Shown here in pieces: positions 22,495 to 33,002 of a stretch of 64,000 nt of DNA. Under the pieces are notes generated by a model, which did no database searches, had not been told where the DNA came from, and saw only the letters and a list, made by a program, of their open reading frames with translations. Positions within the stretch are counted from its first letter, which is position 1. Each line of letters opens with the position of its first letter. Where the stretch lies: assembly GCA_030278955.1 (NCBI GenBank), contig JAOANR010000008.1:42639301-42703300 (forward strand). The letters are read 5' to 3'. The stretch is from Hygrophila difformis (taxonomy: Eukaryota > Streptophyta > Magnoliopsida > Lamiales > Acanthaceae). The translations under genes and the position numbers were made by a program.

Positions 22495-23119
22495 CTGAGA
22501 ATGAACATGAAAAGTGTAGAGTCAGGAAAAACAATCGCTGAGTAAGTAGACCCTTACTCCCGGAGGAGATCGAGTTGCATAAATAATTTAAATAACATTT
22601 ATGGAATAAGGCATGCTTAAACGATGATAATTTATACATATACGAAATATTATTTTATATCCCGGGAACAGATAATATAACAATATGCGTTACCGAGAAA
22701 TAATTATCTCAGCCACCGTGATATGCATGTTCCCCACTGTAGGGCCCAATTCGCACACATACACTCAAGGTGTGGGGGAGGTAAGAAATTTCCTCAAACC
22801 CACTGTGAGATAAGGTAATGGCATCGGGCTGTATAATCCCAGTGGTCCCCGTGTGGCTAAAATATACACAAAAAACGCGGGAGTTGGGCAGCTGCGACCC
22901 ACACACAGTCCCACCCCCGTAACAATGCGCGCTCGAAAATCCACAGGATTTTGAGAATAGTTGCAAGAATTATTAGGCACAGTAAAAATAACATACCAAT
23001 ATTCCAAAAATCAGTGGAGAGCAATAAGCATAAATTTAAAATAATAACGTGGAATTATAATTTATGCTTAAGCTCAAAAATAATTTGGGCACGTTTCCAA
23101 GGAGTAAAAATCTACTTAC
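22495..23119 (-). other. Intron-like segment in LTR1 of B
   Basis: Donor-like GTAAGTAGA (23119-23111, minus) and its exact complement (22550-22542) are conserved, with the acceptor CAG ending at 22495. One hairpin base present in LTR2 is deleted here (CAGGA instead of CAGCGA on the plus strand), which weakens the hairpin. Confidence 0.5.
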
Positions 23120-25149
23120 AGTTACCGTGGGCAGGATGGGTACGATACACGCACGGGCAACGAGCAGATAATCTTTTCTAGCTATTTGACTAGCAAAGTT
23201 CTAATATTAATTTAGCATGTTACAATAATGTTTTAGATGAAATAATAACTAAAAACAATTCTAATCATAAATATATTTTATACTACCTTGCCTCACGATG
23301 ATAGATAACTATCTCAATTCTGCTTTATTCGGAGTACTGCAGCGGACTAGTTATCTATGAAATTATTATTATTTTTTTGTTTAAAGTGTTTTTTTTTTAT
23401 CTAAAATTTAGGAAGAGAGGAAAGTATAAGTTAAGCAGAAAGAATAGAATGTAATAGAAATCGGAAGGGAGGAAACAGATCTGAAGAGTAGAAGAGGAGA
23501 TGCAAAGTGAAGAATAAAAAAAATGTGGAAGCAGTTATATTTATATAGGAAGCTGTCGTCATCCTTCACATTGCAACCTCTCAGTATAGCCCCCCAAAAT
23601 CTGCATTTCTAGTCAAAAATCTCCCCTAGGCCACCCAACATCTACTCTCATTTTTCAATCTTTTTGTCTCAGTCTCCAAATTCGTTTCAGTCCACACAAA
23701 TTTCTCTGCGGCTCCCCCTAAGATTTTTCAACCTTCTCTGCGCCTCCACTAAGATTTCAATCTTCTCTGCGCCTCCTTCTATGATTTCCTTTTCTGGCGG
23801 CGGGCAGCGGCGGCGGTGGATGGAGACAGGCAGCAGCGGCCCTCCTTCTCCCATCTCTTTCTATTTTTTTTTATTTTAATTTTGGTGGTTGGTTGTTGTG
23901 ACTTCGGATGTGTTGGTGGTTTGAAATGGAGAGAATGGTGATGGTGTTGTCGGATCTGTGGTGGTGGTGGCGATGGCCATTTTGGTGGTGGTGGTTGTGG
24001 CGGCAGTGGAGGTGGGTGGTGGTGTTAACGAATCCTGTGGTGGTAGGGATGGAGATGAAGATGGAGATGAAGGTGGAGATGGCGACGGGTGGTGGCCGCA
24101 AAGCTGTTGGCCGCGGCGGATGGAGGAGAGGATGGTGGTGCCAAAGGCGAGATGGAGGCGGGATGGTGGCTCCGTGGTGGTGTCGGAGGTGGTGCTCGTT
24201 TTGACCGGAGAAGAGAGGGTGATGGTGGTGGCTGCGTGATGGCGGGAATGGTGGTGGGTGGTGACGCAAGGTGGTGGCTTGGAGGAGGACGGAGGCATGG
24301 CCAGAAATGGAGGAGGAAGATAGATAGCTGGTGGCTCCGGTAGTCGGCCGGCGGCGGCGCCGGCGATGACGGCGCCGGAGGGGCGGCGGCGGCTGTGCAT
24401 TAGGACTAGGGTTAGGGTTTGTGTAATGGGTAGGGCTTTGGCTTGGGTTGGACTGTAACACCCCGGATTTGATAACCCAGGCCGGGATGCCACCGCCACA
24501 CCTCCCTAGCAAGACACGGTTTCTCCGAGCGTGCTAAAGAGATGCAAGGCTATGGTTTTTCAGAATTTAAAACATTCAAACAGCCCATTGTAATATAACT
24601 TAAAATTTATAATATCAAAGTTGCAGCGGAGAATAATTTTTTTTTAATACATGTATTGCAGCGGAATATAAATATAGGACCGACATGGCCAAAACGCGGG
24701 TTAAACAGTCCCGTTCATGCAAGTCGTAACTAAATGCAGGAATTTAAAATAGAGATTTCCCCAAATGTTCCCATGTATGCATATGATGATGCATAATCCT
24801 CATACTCTGAAAGAAAAGGGGAAAAACGGTTTGGGTCAGCAAAACATGATGAGTAAGTTAACACCTAGCATGATTTAGGGGTTTCAAAGCCTTTAATTAA
24901 ATTTAATAAAACATGCTTGTAGGTAATACACAATTTAAGTTAATCATCTACTAATAAATAAATGACATAATTTAAAACAAGGATTTCCATGTGATCATAA
25001 TTCAACTTACATGGTAAAATAATTTGCAAGGCATAATTTAAACAAAGAAAATATTCAAGTCTCTTAATTTTTCTTGTGACTTCAGAATTTGGTATTTTCA
25101 GGATTTCACTCTTTCACTTTTGTTCGATATGATCTAGTATCATTTGTTC

Positions 25150-25387
25150 TTGGGGAATCGAGCCCTCAAGAATTTAAATGCATCCTAGGGAATTGAACCC
25201 ATAGGAACCAACACACATCCTGGGGAATCGAACCCGCAGGAAAACAAGCAATCGCCCTTGAGGAAATCGAACCTGCAAGAACTCAAATACATCCTAGGGA
25301 ATTGAACCCATAGGAATCAACACACATCCTGGGGAATCGAACCCGCAGGAAAACAAACAATCGCCCTTGGGGAATCAAACCCGCAAG
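25150..25387 (-). repeat. Array of seven hairpins with covarying stems in LTR D
   Basis: Seven units at 25150, 25183, 25219, 25257, 25292, 25328 and 25365 (period about 36 bp). On the minus strand each has an outer stem, a one-base bulge, an inner GGG/CCC stem (AGG/CCT in one unit) and a 7-8 nt loop such as TTCGATT. Outer stems differ but stay paired: CTTG/CAAG, CCTA/TAGG, CCTG/CAGG, CCTTG/CAAGG. The loop and inner stem look like a tRNA T-arm. Confidence 0.75.
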
Positions 25388-25489
25388 GTAAAAACACGTT
25401 TCGCAAATTTCACAAGTTTCTCAAAATATAACTTTACACAAGTCGCTGTCTTACTCCGTAATTATTTAAAAATTCATTTTAAGCCCGAA

Positions 25490-26090
25490 AATTCTGAAAT
25501 TTCACCAGTAACTCGCAAACACATAGTCAAACAAGTTTTGTGTTTTACGTTTCTCGATCCGGGTTAAGGAAACAAGCCAAAAATCAAGTCTTTCACCAAA
25601 GTAGTATGCTATCAGGTTTCAGTTTTGACACAGTTTCACAACTCGACATTTTGACACAACAAATGGACTCCAAAAATCTTGAAATTTTATATGCACATAC
25701 TAGACATGATTTCCTACAACTTTCATTTAGTTTGTAAAGATTAATTCGGACTAGAAAATATAGAAACATGTTCATCAAGTTCGAACCATTGCACTGTCCG
25801 ATTTTCGAAAAGTTTCATATCACAGTTTATGTTCGGATCGATTTGGGATAGCAAACTTTGATGAAAATGGCTGAAATTTTTACACAACATAGATTAATGT
25901 GTCAGGATCGAAAGTCTAGTTTTGAGTTTTCCGGTTTGAACTCTTGAAGTAGGGGTTTTGGTCCGATTTCAAATCTGTCACAGTTTCAAGTTCGACTTTT
26001 AGGGCAGGTTCGTTGGAGGCCGTTTTCGGATATCAAAACACAATGAAAAATTATGAAAATTTTACACAAACTAGATCTATGTCTTTGAAA
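25490..26090 (-). repeat. Diverged ~187-bp tandem repeats in LTR D
   Basis: The phrase TGTAAAAATTTCAG or close variants (complementary strand) recurs near 25497, 25680, 25870 and 26057, i.e. every 183-190 bp, with weaker similarity between. Equivalent arrays are in C, E, G and H. Confidence 0.55.
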
Positions 26091-27292
26091 CATTTTTCAT
26101 GTTTTGAGTTTTTCCGTTTGAGCAGTTTTAAGGGTTTGAAAAATTCGCACCAAATCGCTGCGCCGTGGGTTTTTCGTGTGGACAGATTTTAGAGTTACTA
26201 AATCTCTATGTTTGGTTGCATTTTAAGTCACCCAAAACCAAGTAAGCATTAACTTACAGTGGGGGATGTCTAAGACGTCTCCGGATCGATCGCGGTGCCC
26301 ACGCTTGCTACGAACACGTCCCAATTACTCCGTCTCCTTTCCGTTGGCCCCGAAACGAAATCGAAAGTAAAAATCTAGGGTTAGATCGGATTTTCGGACT
26401 CGAAAACTTAAACGAAACCTATGGAAGACTTACCACAATCTGGAACACTAAAGGTGTTGTTCTACACGCCTCCTTCATCGATTTTCGTCGCCGGAAAGTG
26501 ATCGGAAAGTCGTCGGATCGGTTTTGGATGAACAAGGGAGAAGTTTTGAGTTTGGGAGGAATGGGGGCTGCCAACTTCGAAAATTAAAGTTAATTATGAG
26601 TGTCAATCCCCTCAAACCCGTCCATATACTCCTTCCCTCGACCGGGATTGAGTTACCAAAGTTGGGGGCCGAAAATAAGGTAAGAAATCGTCGAAATCCG
26701 CAATACGATTGCATACTGCTACTTGGTGCGGTCTTGGCGCGATTTGTGGCTTAGGACCGCACGGCCACCGCGCGGGTCCCGGCTGGGCTGCGGTCCGTGC
26801 CGGGCCGTGCGTTCCGTCGGGCATTTTCTCATCTCTTTTGGACTTCTGTCCTCCTACGTTTTCGGGTTCGATTTTTCGGGTCATTCTCGAATTATGATTC
26901 CTATATTAATCTATTTCGACTTGAAATTGATTTCGTGTTTGAAATCTTAAGTCCGTCGGTTTCGGATTTGTCGGCTTCTAATTTCGTCGTCTTTTGACTC
27001 CCTTGCCACAATTTATCTAATTAAATTATTTCCGACTTCACGGGTTCCTGGAATTAAAATTCTTCTTTCTTGCATTTAGTTCCAATGGAATGTCTTCGGG
27101 CTTCCTTTCCCCCTTTTATTCCATTTTGAATTTTTGAATCTATCGGTGTTTCATTTCCGAGCAATAATTTATTGTGATAAATTATTTTCTTCTTCTCGGA
27201 GATATTTCGACCTTGATTGGATTAAGAAATAAATTTTATTCCTTTGGACGCCGATAAAATCCCGGGTATTACAGTCTACCCCCCTTAAGAAT

Positions 27293-27312
27293 CAACTTCG
27301 TCCCCGAAATTG
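27293..27312 (-). other. Internalised PPT-side hairpin in LTR D
   Basis: CAATTTCG-GGGA-CGAAGTTG on the minus strand, where one pair is a G-U wobble. A polypurine tract (TTAAGGGGGGTAGAC) follows and abuts the inner start at 27273. Confidence 0.75.
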
Positions 27313-28128
27313 GGTGTTAGCTTCTCGCGATCTTGGAACTAAGGTCCTTTCTATTTTGTGCTATTGTTTGATTGCGTGATTGTATCATTATGTGTGGTTG
27401 TTGTTGATATTGTTTGTATTATTTTATTATATCGTTTGACTGAACCTAGAATTGAAATTTCCAAGTTGCCTACGTACCCGGTGAAGGGATCAAGTCATTA
27501 CGTAGTTCAAAACAGTTTGAATTTGTTTATTTGAAATACAAAATATTCGGATTAGAATAATCGGGTTGTTACATGGACTAAAATGGATTGGACTCAAAAT
27601 TTTTATTATTTTTGCTTATTGGATTATTCACTTAACTAGCCCAATTTTATCCCTAACTGTGAATTTAATCTAAACTATGGACTTAATACTTTCTTAACAC
27701 TTAAAATTTAAACTAAATAGATTTAATGGAATTAATTTTATTTATTAACTTGACACCAATAGTCAAATAATTTAAAGACTCCGAATCCTCTAATTTGGTA
27801 TAATTAGTACTTAAGTAGTACTTAAGTAGTTTGGACAAAATATAATTTTTCAACACTTGAATGGATTATTATTGTTAATTCAATGATACGGGCTTAAATT
27901 TATAATTTAATTAATGTTTAATAATATTAAACCCGATATTTATAAATTAATGGTCCTAACCAATTTGTTCTAATTAACTATATAGAAGACAAATTAAATA
28001 ATCATCTTCCAATGTTTTTTTACAGAAGTTATATTATTTTTTTTGAAATAGTTAAAAATTAAAATTGATTATTTGTTAATTAAAATTTATTATTTTTTTA
28101 TTTAAGTTTTACGGAGTATTATAAAAAT

Positions 28129-28541
28129 CTAATTAAACTACAAGATAACAAGAAAAAGAACAAATAATATTCTTTTGAAAACTTTAGGGGTAATAGTTAA
28201 CATGTATAAAATAATAGGAAGTAAAATGAGATTATATATGGACAATCCTAGATAATTCAGGGGTATTTTTTTCCAATTGCTCTTACTATAATTATAATTA
28301 TATTCACAACATTATAGAACAAAGATAATAACAATAGTGATCATATACCATAAAGACATTACCGTGTGTGCCGATACTCCTTAACTGAGTTGTCCATTAT
28401 TCTGAGGGGCCTGGGAGTTCTAGATTGTTCATTTGATGGACTCTAGGCACAGTCTTATAGGGATGAATGTAATTTATCATGAAATGTGGCTATGTGTAGA
28501 GAAATGATCAAAAGATGGGTGCTTATTAGAGATCACATCTA
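28129..28541. other. Non-coding stretch before the MULE transposase
   Basis: An AT-rich stretch becoming more balanced after about 28350. I could not find a terminal inverted repeat of the MULE here. It may hold the transposase promoter or an upstream non-coding exon, but nothing specific is visible. Confidence 0.4.
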
Positions 28542-31122
28542 ATGTATGTTTGTGTTCCCCGAAAAAGGAATGAACGAAGTAGCAAATTATACTCGTGCAG
28601 CCCCGTATCCGGATGTTGGTGTTCGGGCGGGGAATTGGACGGACGCATATTCGGTCTCCCATCGTCGCACAATCCGTTTTTGTCATCGAATGCAGGTGCT
28701 ACTAGCAGTGGCTATGCACCAGAACATGAGAATTACTACGGAGCAAGCACTCCCGGACATTATCCTGGATTGCCGGGCGGGGTGCCGGAGCAGGAGCGCA
28801 AGACCAATGCAATCATTGCGGTCGAGGAAGGGGAGGTGGGCGGGCAGGATAGCAATGTGGAGGGGGATCCGAGTGATGAGAGTGAGGAAGAAGAATGGCA
28901 GTATGAATGGGGGGAGTCAGACGCGGACGTAGACTACGAAGAGTTGGTGGGGCATCGATACATTCTCTCTTATTTCAAGGCCTTTTGGAGAATTGTACGA
29001 AGCGGAGGTTCTATCGAGGGGTTAGAGCCCGGCGACAATCCGGAAATGCGGGCGCCGACAGTAGGGTTTAATGTACCTGAGATGAGCCAGGGGAATTGGA
29101 ATTTGCCCCGCCCGGACTTTGGTCTGCCTGAAGAGTTCGTGGACCCGTACGTGGACAAAACAGTGGATAGAGCACTGGCGAACGGATCCGTTTTCGCGAC
29201 GAAGAGACGGTTGTAGGAGAAACTAGTGGAGTACTTGGTTGGAGAGAGGTGCGGGTATGTCACATGCAAGTCTGACAAGAAGCGGTACTGGGTACGATGT
29301 TCCGCCGCGGAATACGAATTCCAGATGCGTGCACGAGGCACCGCATCGATATGGACTGTCTATAGATTGATACCTCACAGTTGCGTGGTGGACCCGGACA
29401 ACATTCCTGATACGCGACTTCCGTCGAGGCATTTGGGGGCATATTATGCCAATGAGGTTGCGGTTGGGGCGGAAACGATGGGCCCCGAAGCGCTGCAGGC
29501 CCGGTTGCTGCGGGACGGCGTTAGAATCTCCGTGGATATGGCGAGGAAGATTCGGCACCATGCCATTTCACATATATTCGGTGGGCAGGATGTCTCGTTC
29601 AAGATGATTCCATCATACCTATATATGCTGCGGCAGCAAAACCCTGGGTCCGTGACCGAGTATGTAGTCGACTCTGACAACAAATTCTTGTATTGTTTCT
29701 TCGCGCTAAATGCCTCTATCACCGGATGGAAAGAGATGCGGCCCTTCATTGTCATCGACGGCACGCACCTCAAGGGTAAGTACAAGGGGATACTTTTCGC
29801 GGCGGTGACAAAGGATGGGAATAATCAGATATTCCCGTTGTGTTTCGGTGTTGGACCGAAGGAGTCGACACGGGCGTGGAGATGGTTTCTGATGCATATG
29901 AGGGGTGCGTTTAATCCACACAATAAGGTGTTGATAATATCGGACGGTTCTCCCGCAATAAGAGCTGCAGTGGAACAAGCACTCCCCTCTTTTCCACATG
30001 TTTTGTGTTGCGTGCACTTGGGCAAGAATCTGGCGAAGTACGGGGGAAAGGTAGCCGTGGATGCGTTCATGGGAGCGGCATACGCGTACAAGAGGTCCGT
30101 GTATGAGTGGCATATGGCTACCCTGAAGGACGTGTATCCGAATGCGTACGCGCATTTGATGGAGGAAATAAGGCCCGAACGGTTTTCTCGAGTACACTGT
30201 CCTGTGCGTCGCTACGACATGATGACAACGAACATCGTCGAAAGCATGAAAAGAGTCTTTTTGTGGGCATGCAGGTTTCCCGTGTGCTCCATGCTGGAGG
30301 TGATTCGTGCGACAATCGGTGATTGGTTTCGAAGAAGGCATCATGCTGCATCTGCTAGCACAAAACGTTTAACTGACTGGGCAGTACGAGAGGTTTTTGA
30401 TCGTCGGGCGGTGGGTGAGAAGATGCGGATAGAAAATACGCGGGATGAGAATGTGTTCCACGTGAGACACAACAGTAAGTCGTACACAATGAGCCTGACG
30501 GATGACCCAAAGTGTACTTGCCAGCGCTTCCAGAATGACTTGATCCCGTGCGCCCACGCCATCCCCGCGATACAGTACGTATCTGATTAAATTGTTTAAT
30601 TATATTAGTAACGTGCCCCTTTAGTGGCCTGACAGAGTAACCCTAAAATTATTTAATATGTGCAGGCTTCTGAGGCACGAAATAAGTCACTATGTTGGAG
30701 CGTGCTATTGGCGGTCTGGTTTGGTTGATGCATGGAGCAGGCTGGTGTATCCAATGGCACACCCGAATGATTGAATGATACCGTCTGAAATTGTGGACGC
30801 CCCATGCGAGACCCCTGAATGCCCCCGTCAAGCGGGAAGACCTAGAATGACCAGGCTTCAATCGGCAGTCGAAAGAGCATCTCATGCGGGGAGGCCCCAA
30901 AGATGTCGCAGGTGCGGACAAACAGGACACAACCGGAAGAACTGCATCGCCCCGGTCGACGATGTTCCCGAGACATCCGGAAGGCGGGCACGTGGTCCGA
31001 GAAAATGTGGCATGTGTGGGCGGGACGGTCACACGGCACAAGGGTGCCCGTCGAACATGCCTCGTACAGTCCCTGATTTGAACCGACCCGTACCACACGT
31101 GTGGGAGACGTGGCCCAACTGA
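28542..31122 (+). pseudogene. Mutator-like (MULE) transposase, two exons, two nonsense codons
   Basis: The N-terminal part is acidic (about residues 90-135, Glu/Asp-rich), then the DNA-binding region (YVTCKSDKKRYWVRC), then the MULE transposase domain (FIVIDGTHLKGKYKG; IISDGSPAIRA; VLCCVHLGKN), a SWIM zinc finger (CTCQRFQNDLIPCAHA) and C-terminal CCHC knuckles (CRRCGQTGHNRKNC; CGMCGRDGHTAQGC). A 91-bp GT-AG intron (30575-30665) restores the frame (AIPAIQLLRHEISHY). Two in-frame stops break it: TAG at 29214-29216 and TGA at 30772-30774, the latter probably from a Trp codon. Otherwise the frame is open, so decay is recent. This is the likely autonomous gene of the element that also carries the Ulp1-like gene. 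I could not find the terminal inverted repeats. Confidence 0.88.
30575..30665 (+). other. Intron of the MULE transposase gene
   Basis: Donor CA|GTACGT and acceptor TATGTGCAG|G. Removal joins ...CCCGCGATACA to GCTTCTGAGG in phase and continues the conserved MULE C-terminus. The 91-bp length is typical of a plant intron. Confidence 0.8.
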
Positions 31123-31328
31123 GTAACGTATGGTTGGAGGCGAACGTTATGCATTTATTTGGCTTATAATAGCGAACGGGGCACCAATTTACGATTGTAA
31201 CTGTAATCGGAGTTTATGAAAATCAAATTATTGTAGCCTCGAGTGGGGATCCAGATTGGATAACATGTTTTTCAGTCTCGGATTTTGTGTAGCACTCTCC
31301 ACTATTAGTTATTAAATATTATGTGGTT

Positions 31329-31944
31329 GCCAGGATGGCAGAAATATGTTGGGAATGCCGTGGAGGCATGGCGAAATATTGTTGCACAGTCTATGCAACA
31401 ACCTCGATTTAAACATAAACTGTCGGCCCATCTCGGAGGCTGACACACCGCAGAGGCCGTCATGACCCATAAGTGGATAAAAGCATCTAAAATGAAGAGC
31501 GTGTCAAACACAACCTGAAAACCATCAACAATTCATACACCAAGTTTCTAATGACGTAATTATCCTGGACGGTGATAATTTCAGATGAGGGTCGCTCTTT
31601 TGCAATTCCATTAGCAACTGCCGAACTCACTGCAGTGAGTGTGTTGACAAGTTCATACACACTGATGGGACTGCAAAAGAGCGACCCTCATCTGAAATTA
31701 TCACAGTCCAGGAGAAATACGTCATTGAAACTTGGTGTATGAATTGTTGATGGTTTTCAGGTTGTGTTTGATATGCTCCTCATTTTGGATGTTTTTATCC
31801 ACTTATAGATCATGACGGCCTCTATGGTGTGTCAGCCTCCGAGATGTGCCGACATTTTATGTCATGACCAGGGCTGAATGTACTGATGCAACAATATTAC
31901 AACCTGTCTACACGGCTTTTCCAGAGTATTTAGGTCATCCTGCC
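31329..31944. repeat. Long inverted repeat P1
   Basis: Arms of about 275 bp (31329-31604 and 31672-31944) are imperfect reverse complements, with highest identity near the centre. The loop holds a perfect 16-bp palindrome, ACTCACTGCAGTGAGT (31626-31641). The outer left arm has a short open stretch (GNAVEAWRNIVAQSMQQ) of unknown origin. Confidence 0.85.
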
Positions 31945-32226
31945 TTACGAGTACGTTGAAGAAGGCGTATAACAACACTCAAGCACACTGTTTTCCGAGG
32001 AATCGGGACTTGCCAAACTACAGGGTAGTGCACAACAGTCGCGGTGCAATAAGAGCGACTGCACCGCCTGTGAATCGGGCCTGGCAATTATAGCCCTAAA
32101 ACAACCGGCTGAGAATAGAAAGAACGCAGGCTGAGAATGTGTTCCACGTGAGACACAACGGTATAATATCACCATTTGAATCGTGTCTATCTTCTCATTC
32201 ATCGATTTTGCTCCTGTCTACCTCTA
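31945..32226. other. Spacer between P1 and P2 with a transposase fragment
   Basis: Positions 32104-32159 resemble 30411-30473 of the MULE transposase gene, including a 28-nt exact match (32132-32159 to 30446-30473). The rest is unrecognised. Confidence 0.6.
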
Positions 32227-32852
32227 AAACAAGCTGTAGCTGATTTCCGAACTGCTACTCTCTGTGTTCCATGAGTATAATTTCACCATTCGAATCGTGT
32301 CCTTGTTCCCTTGTCTGCCCCAGTTAGAAGTTGGAGACCCAGGGTGTTCTACTTGACTGACAGTTCCATACTTTTGAGGTTATGGAAAGAGAAATTAACT
32401 TTCCATTTCCTGAACACTTCTTCCCAAGTGAGAAGCATGTTGGCCTGGGCTATAATTGCAGGCCGACAGATTGGAAAATTTTTTAAGTAGGTTTCAATTA
32501 ATACAATGGTTAAATGGGTTTCCCATTAGTATGGGAAAAACTCTAGTGACGGGGGAAACCCGTTTAACCATTGTATTCACTGAAACCTACTTAAAAAAGT
32601 TTCCAAACTGTCGGCCTGCAATTATAGCCCCTGCCAACATGCTTCTCACTTGGGAAGAAGAGTTCAGAAAATGGAAAGTTAATTTCTCTTTCCATAACCT
32701 CAAAAGTATGGAACTGTCAGTCAAGTAGAACACCCTGGGTCTCCAACTTCTAACTGGGGGCAGACAAGGGAACAAGGACACGATTCTAATGGTGAAATTA
32801 TACTCATGGAACATAGAGAGTAGCAGTTTGAGAATCAGCTGCAGCTTGTTTG
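32227..32852. repeat. Long inverted repeat P2 made of a remodeller-like gene fragment
   Basis: Arms of about 290-300 bp (32227-32520 and 32552-32852) meet at a short loop near 32537. Both arms, each read outward from the centre, encode the same SNF2-like peptide. Transcription through either strand would give a long hairpin RNA. Confidence 0.85.
32552..32848 (+). pseudogene. Captured fragment resembling a CLASSY/DRD1-type SNF2 remodeller (P2 right arm)
   Basis: Plus-strand translation gives GETRLTIVFTETYLKKF, then RPAIIAPANMLLTWEEEFRK, FHNLKSMELS and, after a TAG, LGLQLLTGG and MVKLYSWNIESS. This resembles the nucleotide-binding and motif Ia region of SNF2 ATPases, and the WEEEF-KW, FHNLN and VKLYSW phrases recall plant CLASSY-type chromatin remodellers, which act in RNA-directed DNA methylation by recruiting Pol IV. 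The left arm (32520-32227, minus) encodes the same peptide with a few changes. It is a partial gene fragment with stops, not a functional protein. Identification is from memory of the family and needs a search. Confidence 0.6.
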
Positions 32853-33002
32853 AGAAGTAGTCAAGGAGCTGAATCCATCAATGAGAAGATAGAGGATATA
32901 CAGAGGATATATGCAAGCCGTAAGAAATGCTGGAGTGGTCAGCGTGACAGGGCACTCCCTATTTACGCGACTGGCGTGCAGCTTCGACATTTTCTAGACT
33001 CA
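32853..33002. other. Spacer between P2 and P3
   Basis: Unrecognised 150-bp spacer. A 133-codon open frame (32850-33251) crosses it into P3, but spans repeat boundaries and is not treated as a gene. Confidence 0.4.

Larger units (their letters stand above)
24807..26257 (-). other. Intron-like segment in LTR D with paired splice-site clamp
   Basis: Donor-like ACT|GTAAGTTAAT (26257-26248, minus) pairs with GTTAACTTAC (24862-24853) through nine Watson-Crick pairs and one G-U. A TCA...TGA hairpin with CTGAC and the acceptor CTTTTCTTTCAG (ending 24807) follow. A second donor-like GTGGTAAGTCTTC lies upstream near 26430. Confidence 0.55.
24454..27573 (-). mobile_element. Solo LTR D inserted in LTR1 of B
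   Basis: 3,120 bp flanked by perfect TGGAC duplications (24449-24453 and 27574-27578). Read on the minus strand it starts TGTAACAACCCG at 27573 and ends CCGGGGTGTTACA at 24454. A 300-bp head ends in a hairpin (27312-27293) and a polypurine tract, followed by a second start TGTAATACCCGGG at 27273. The sequence after that inner start resembles the outer head of element E. No coding region is present. It is absent from LTR2, so it arrived after the two LTRs separated. Confidence 0.88.
6773..28123 (-). mobile_element. Tandem array of element B (LTR-internal-LTR-internal, 11,130-bp period)
   Basis: Reading on the minus strand: LTR1 (28123-21896), internal 1 (21895-13927), LTR2 (13926-10766), internal 2 (10765-7763) and then a fragment of the nested LTR C (7762-6773). 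Positions x and x+11130 match from 6773/17903 onward. Both internals carry C at the same place, so the duplication is DNA-level and later than C. I noticed about three differences in ~4 kb of duplicated internal sequence, against three within the first ~70 bp of the two LTRs. The original insertion therefore looks old and the tandem duplication recent. Unequal exchange between LTRs is the simplest mechanism. Confidence 0.82.
21896..28123 (-). repeat. LTR1 of element B (5' LTR), interrupted by solo LTR D
   Basis: Minus-strand LTR starting TATAATACTCC at 28123 and ending GGGGGTGTTACA at 21896. Without D and one target copy it is about 3.1 kb, like LTR2, with scattered substitutions and small indels. 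It holds the same TATA box (23547-23538), intron-like segment (23119-22495), GC-rich block (about 23790-24400) and telo-box (24420-24406). AAAAT lies immediately outside the start (28124-28128) and also immediately inside the end (21891-21895). Confidence 0.85.

Noticed and set aside
25150..25387. CRISPR-like array (regular ~36-bp period, conserved units, variable spacers)
   Set aside because: The setting is plant nuclear DNA inside an LTR flanked by target duplications. The units are hairpins with covarying stems and no cas genes are near.
25180..25390. tRNA genes suggested by GGTTCGATTCC (B-box/T-arm) motifs
   Set aside because: Only the T-arm-like hairpin is present. No acceptor stem, D-arm or anticodon arm can be folded around any unit.
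28129..28541. Left terminal inverted repeat of the MULE
   Set aside because: I searched this stretch by eye against 38650-38750 and found no convincing inverted match. The right end may be lost at the Athila insertion.
29706..30344. 212-codon minus-strand open frame opposite the MULE transposase
   Set aside because: Antisense shadow. The conserved MULE domain and SWIM motif are on the plus strand.
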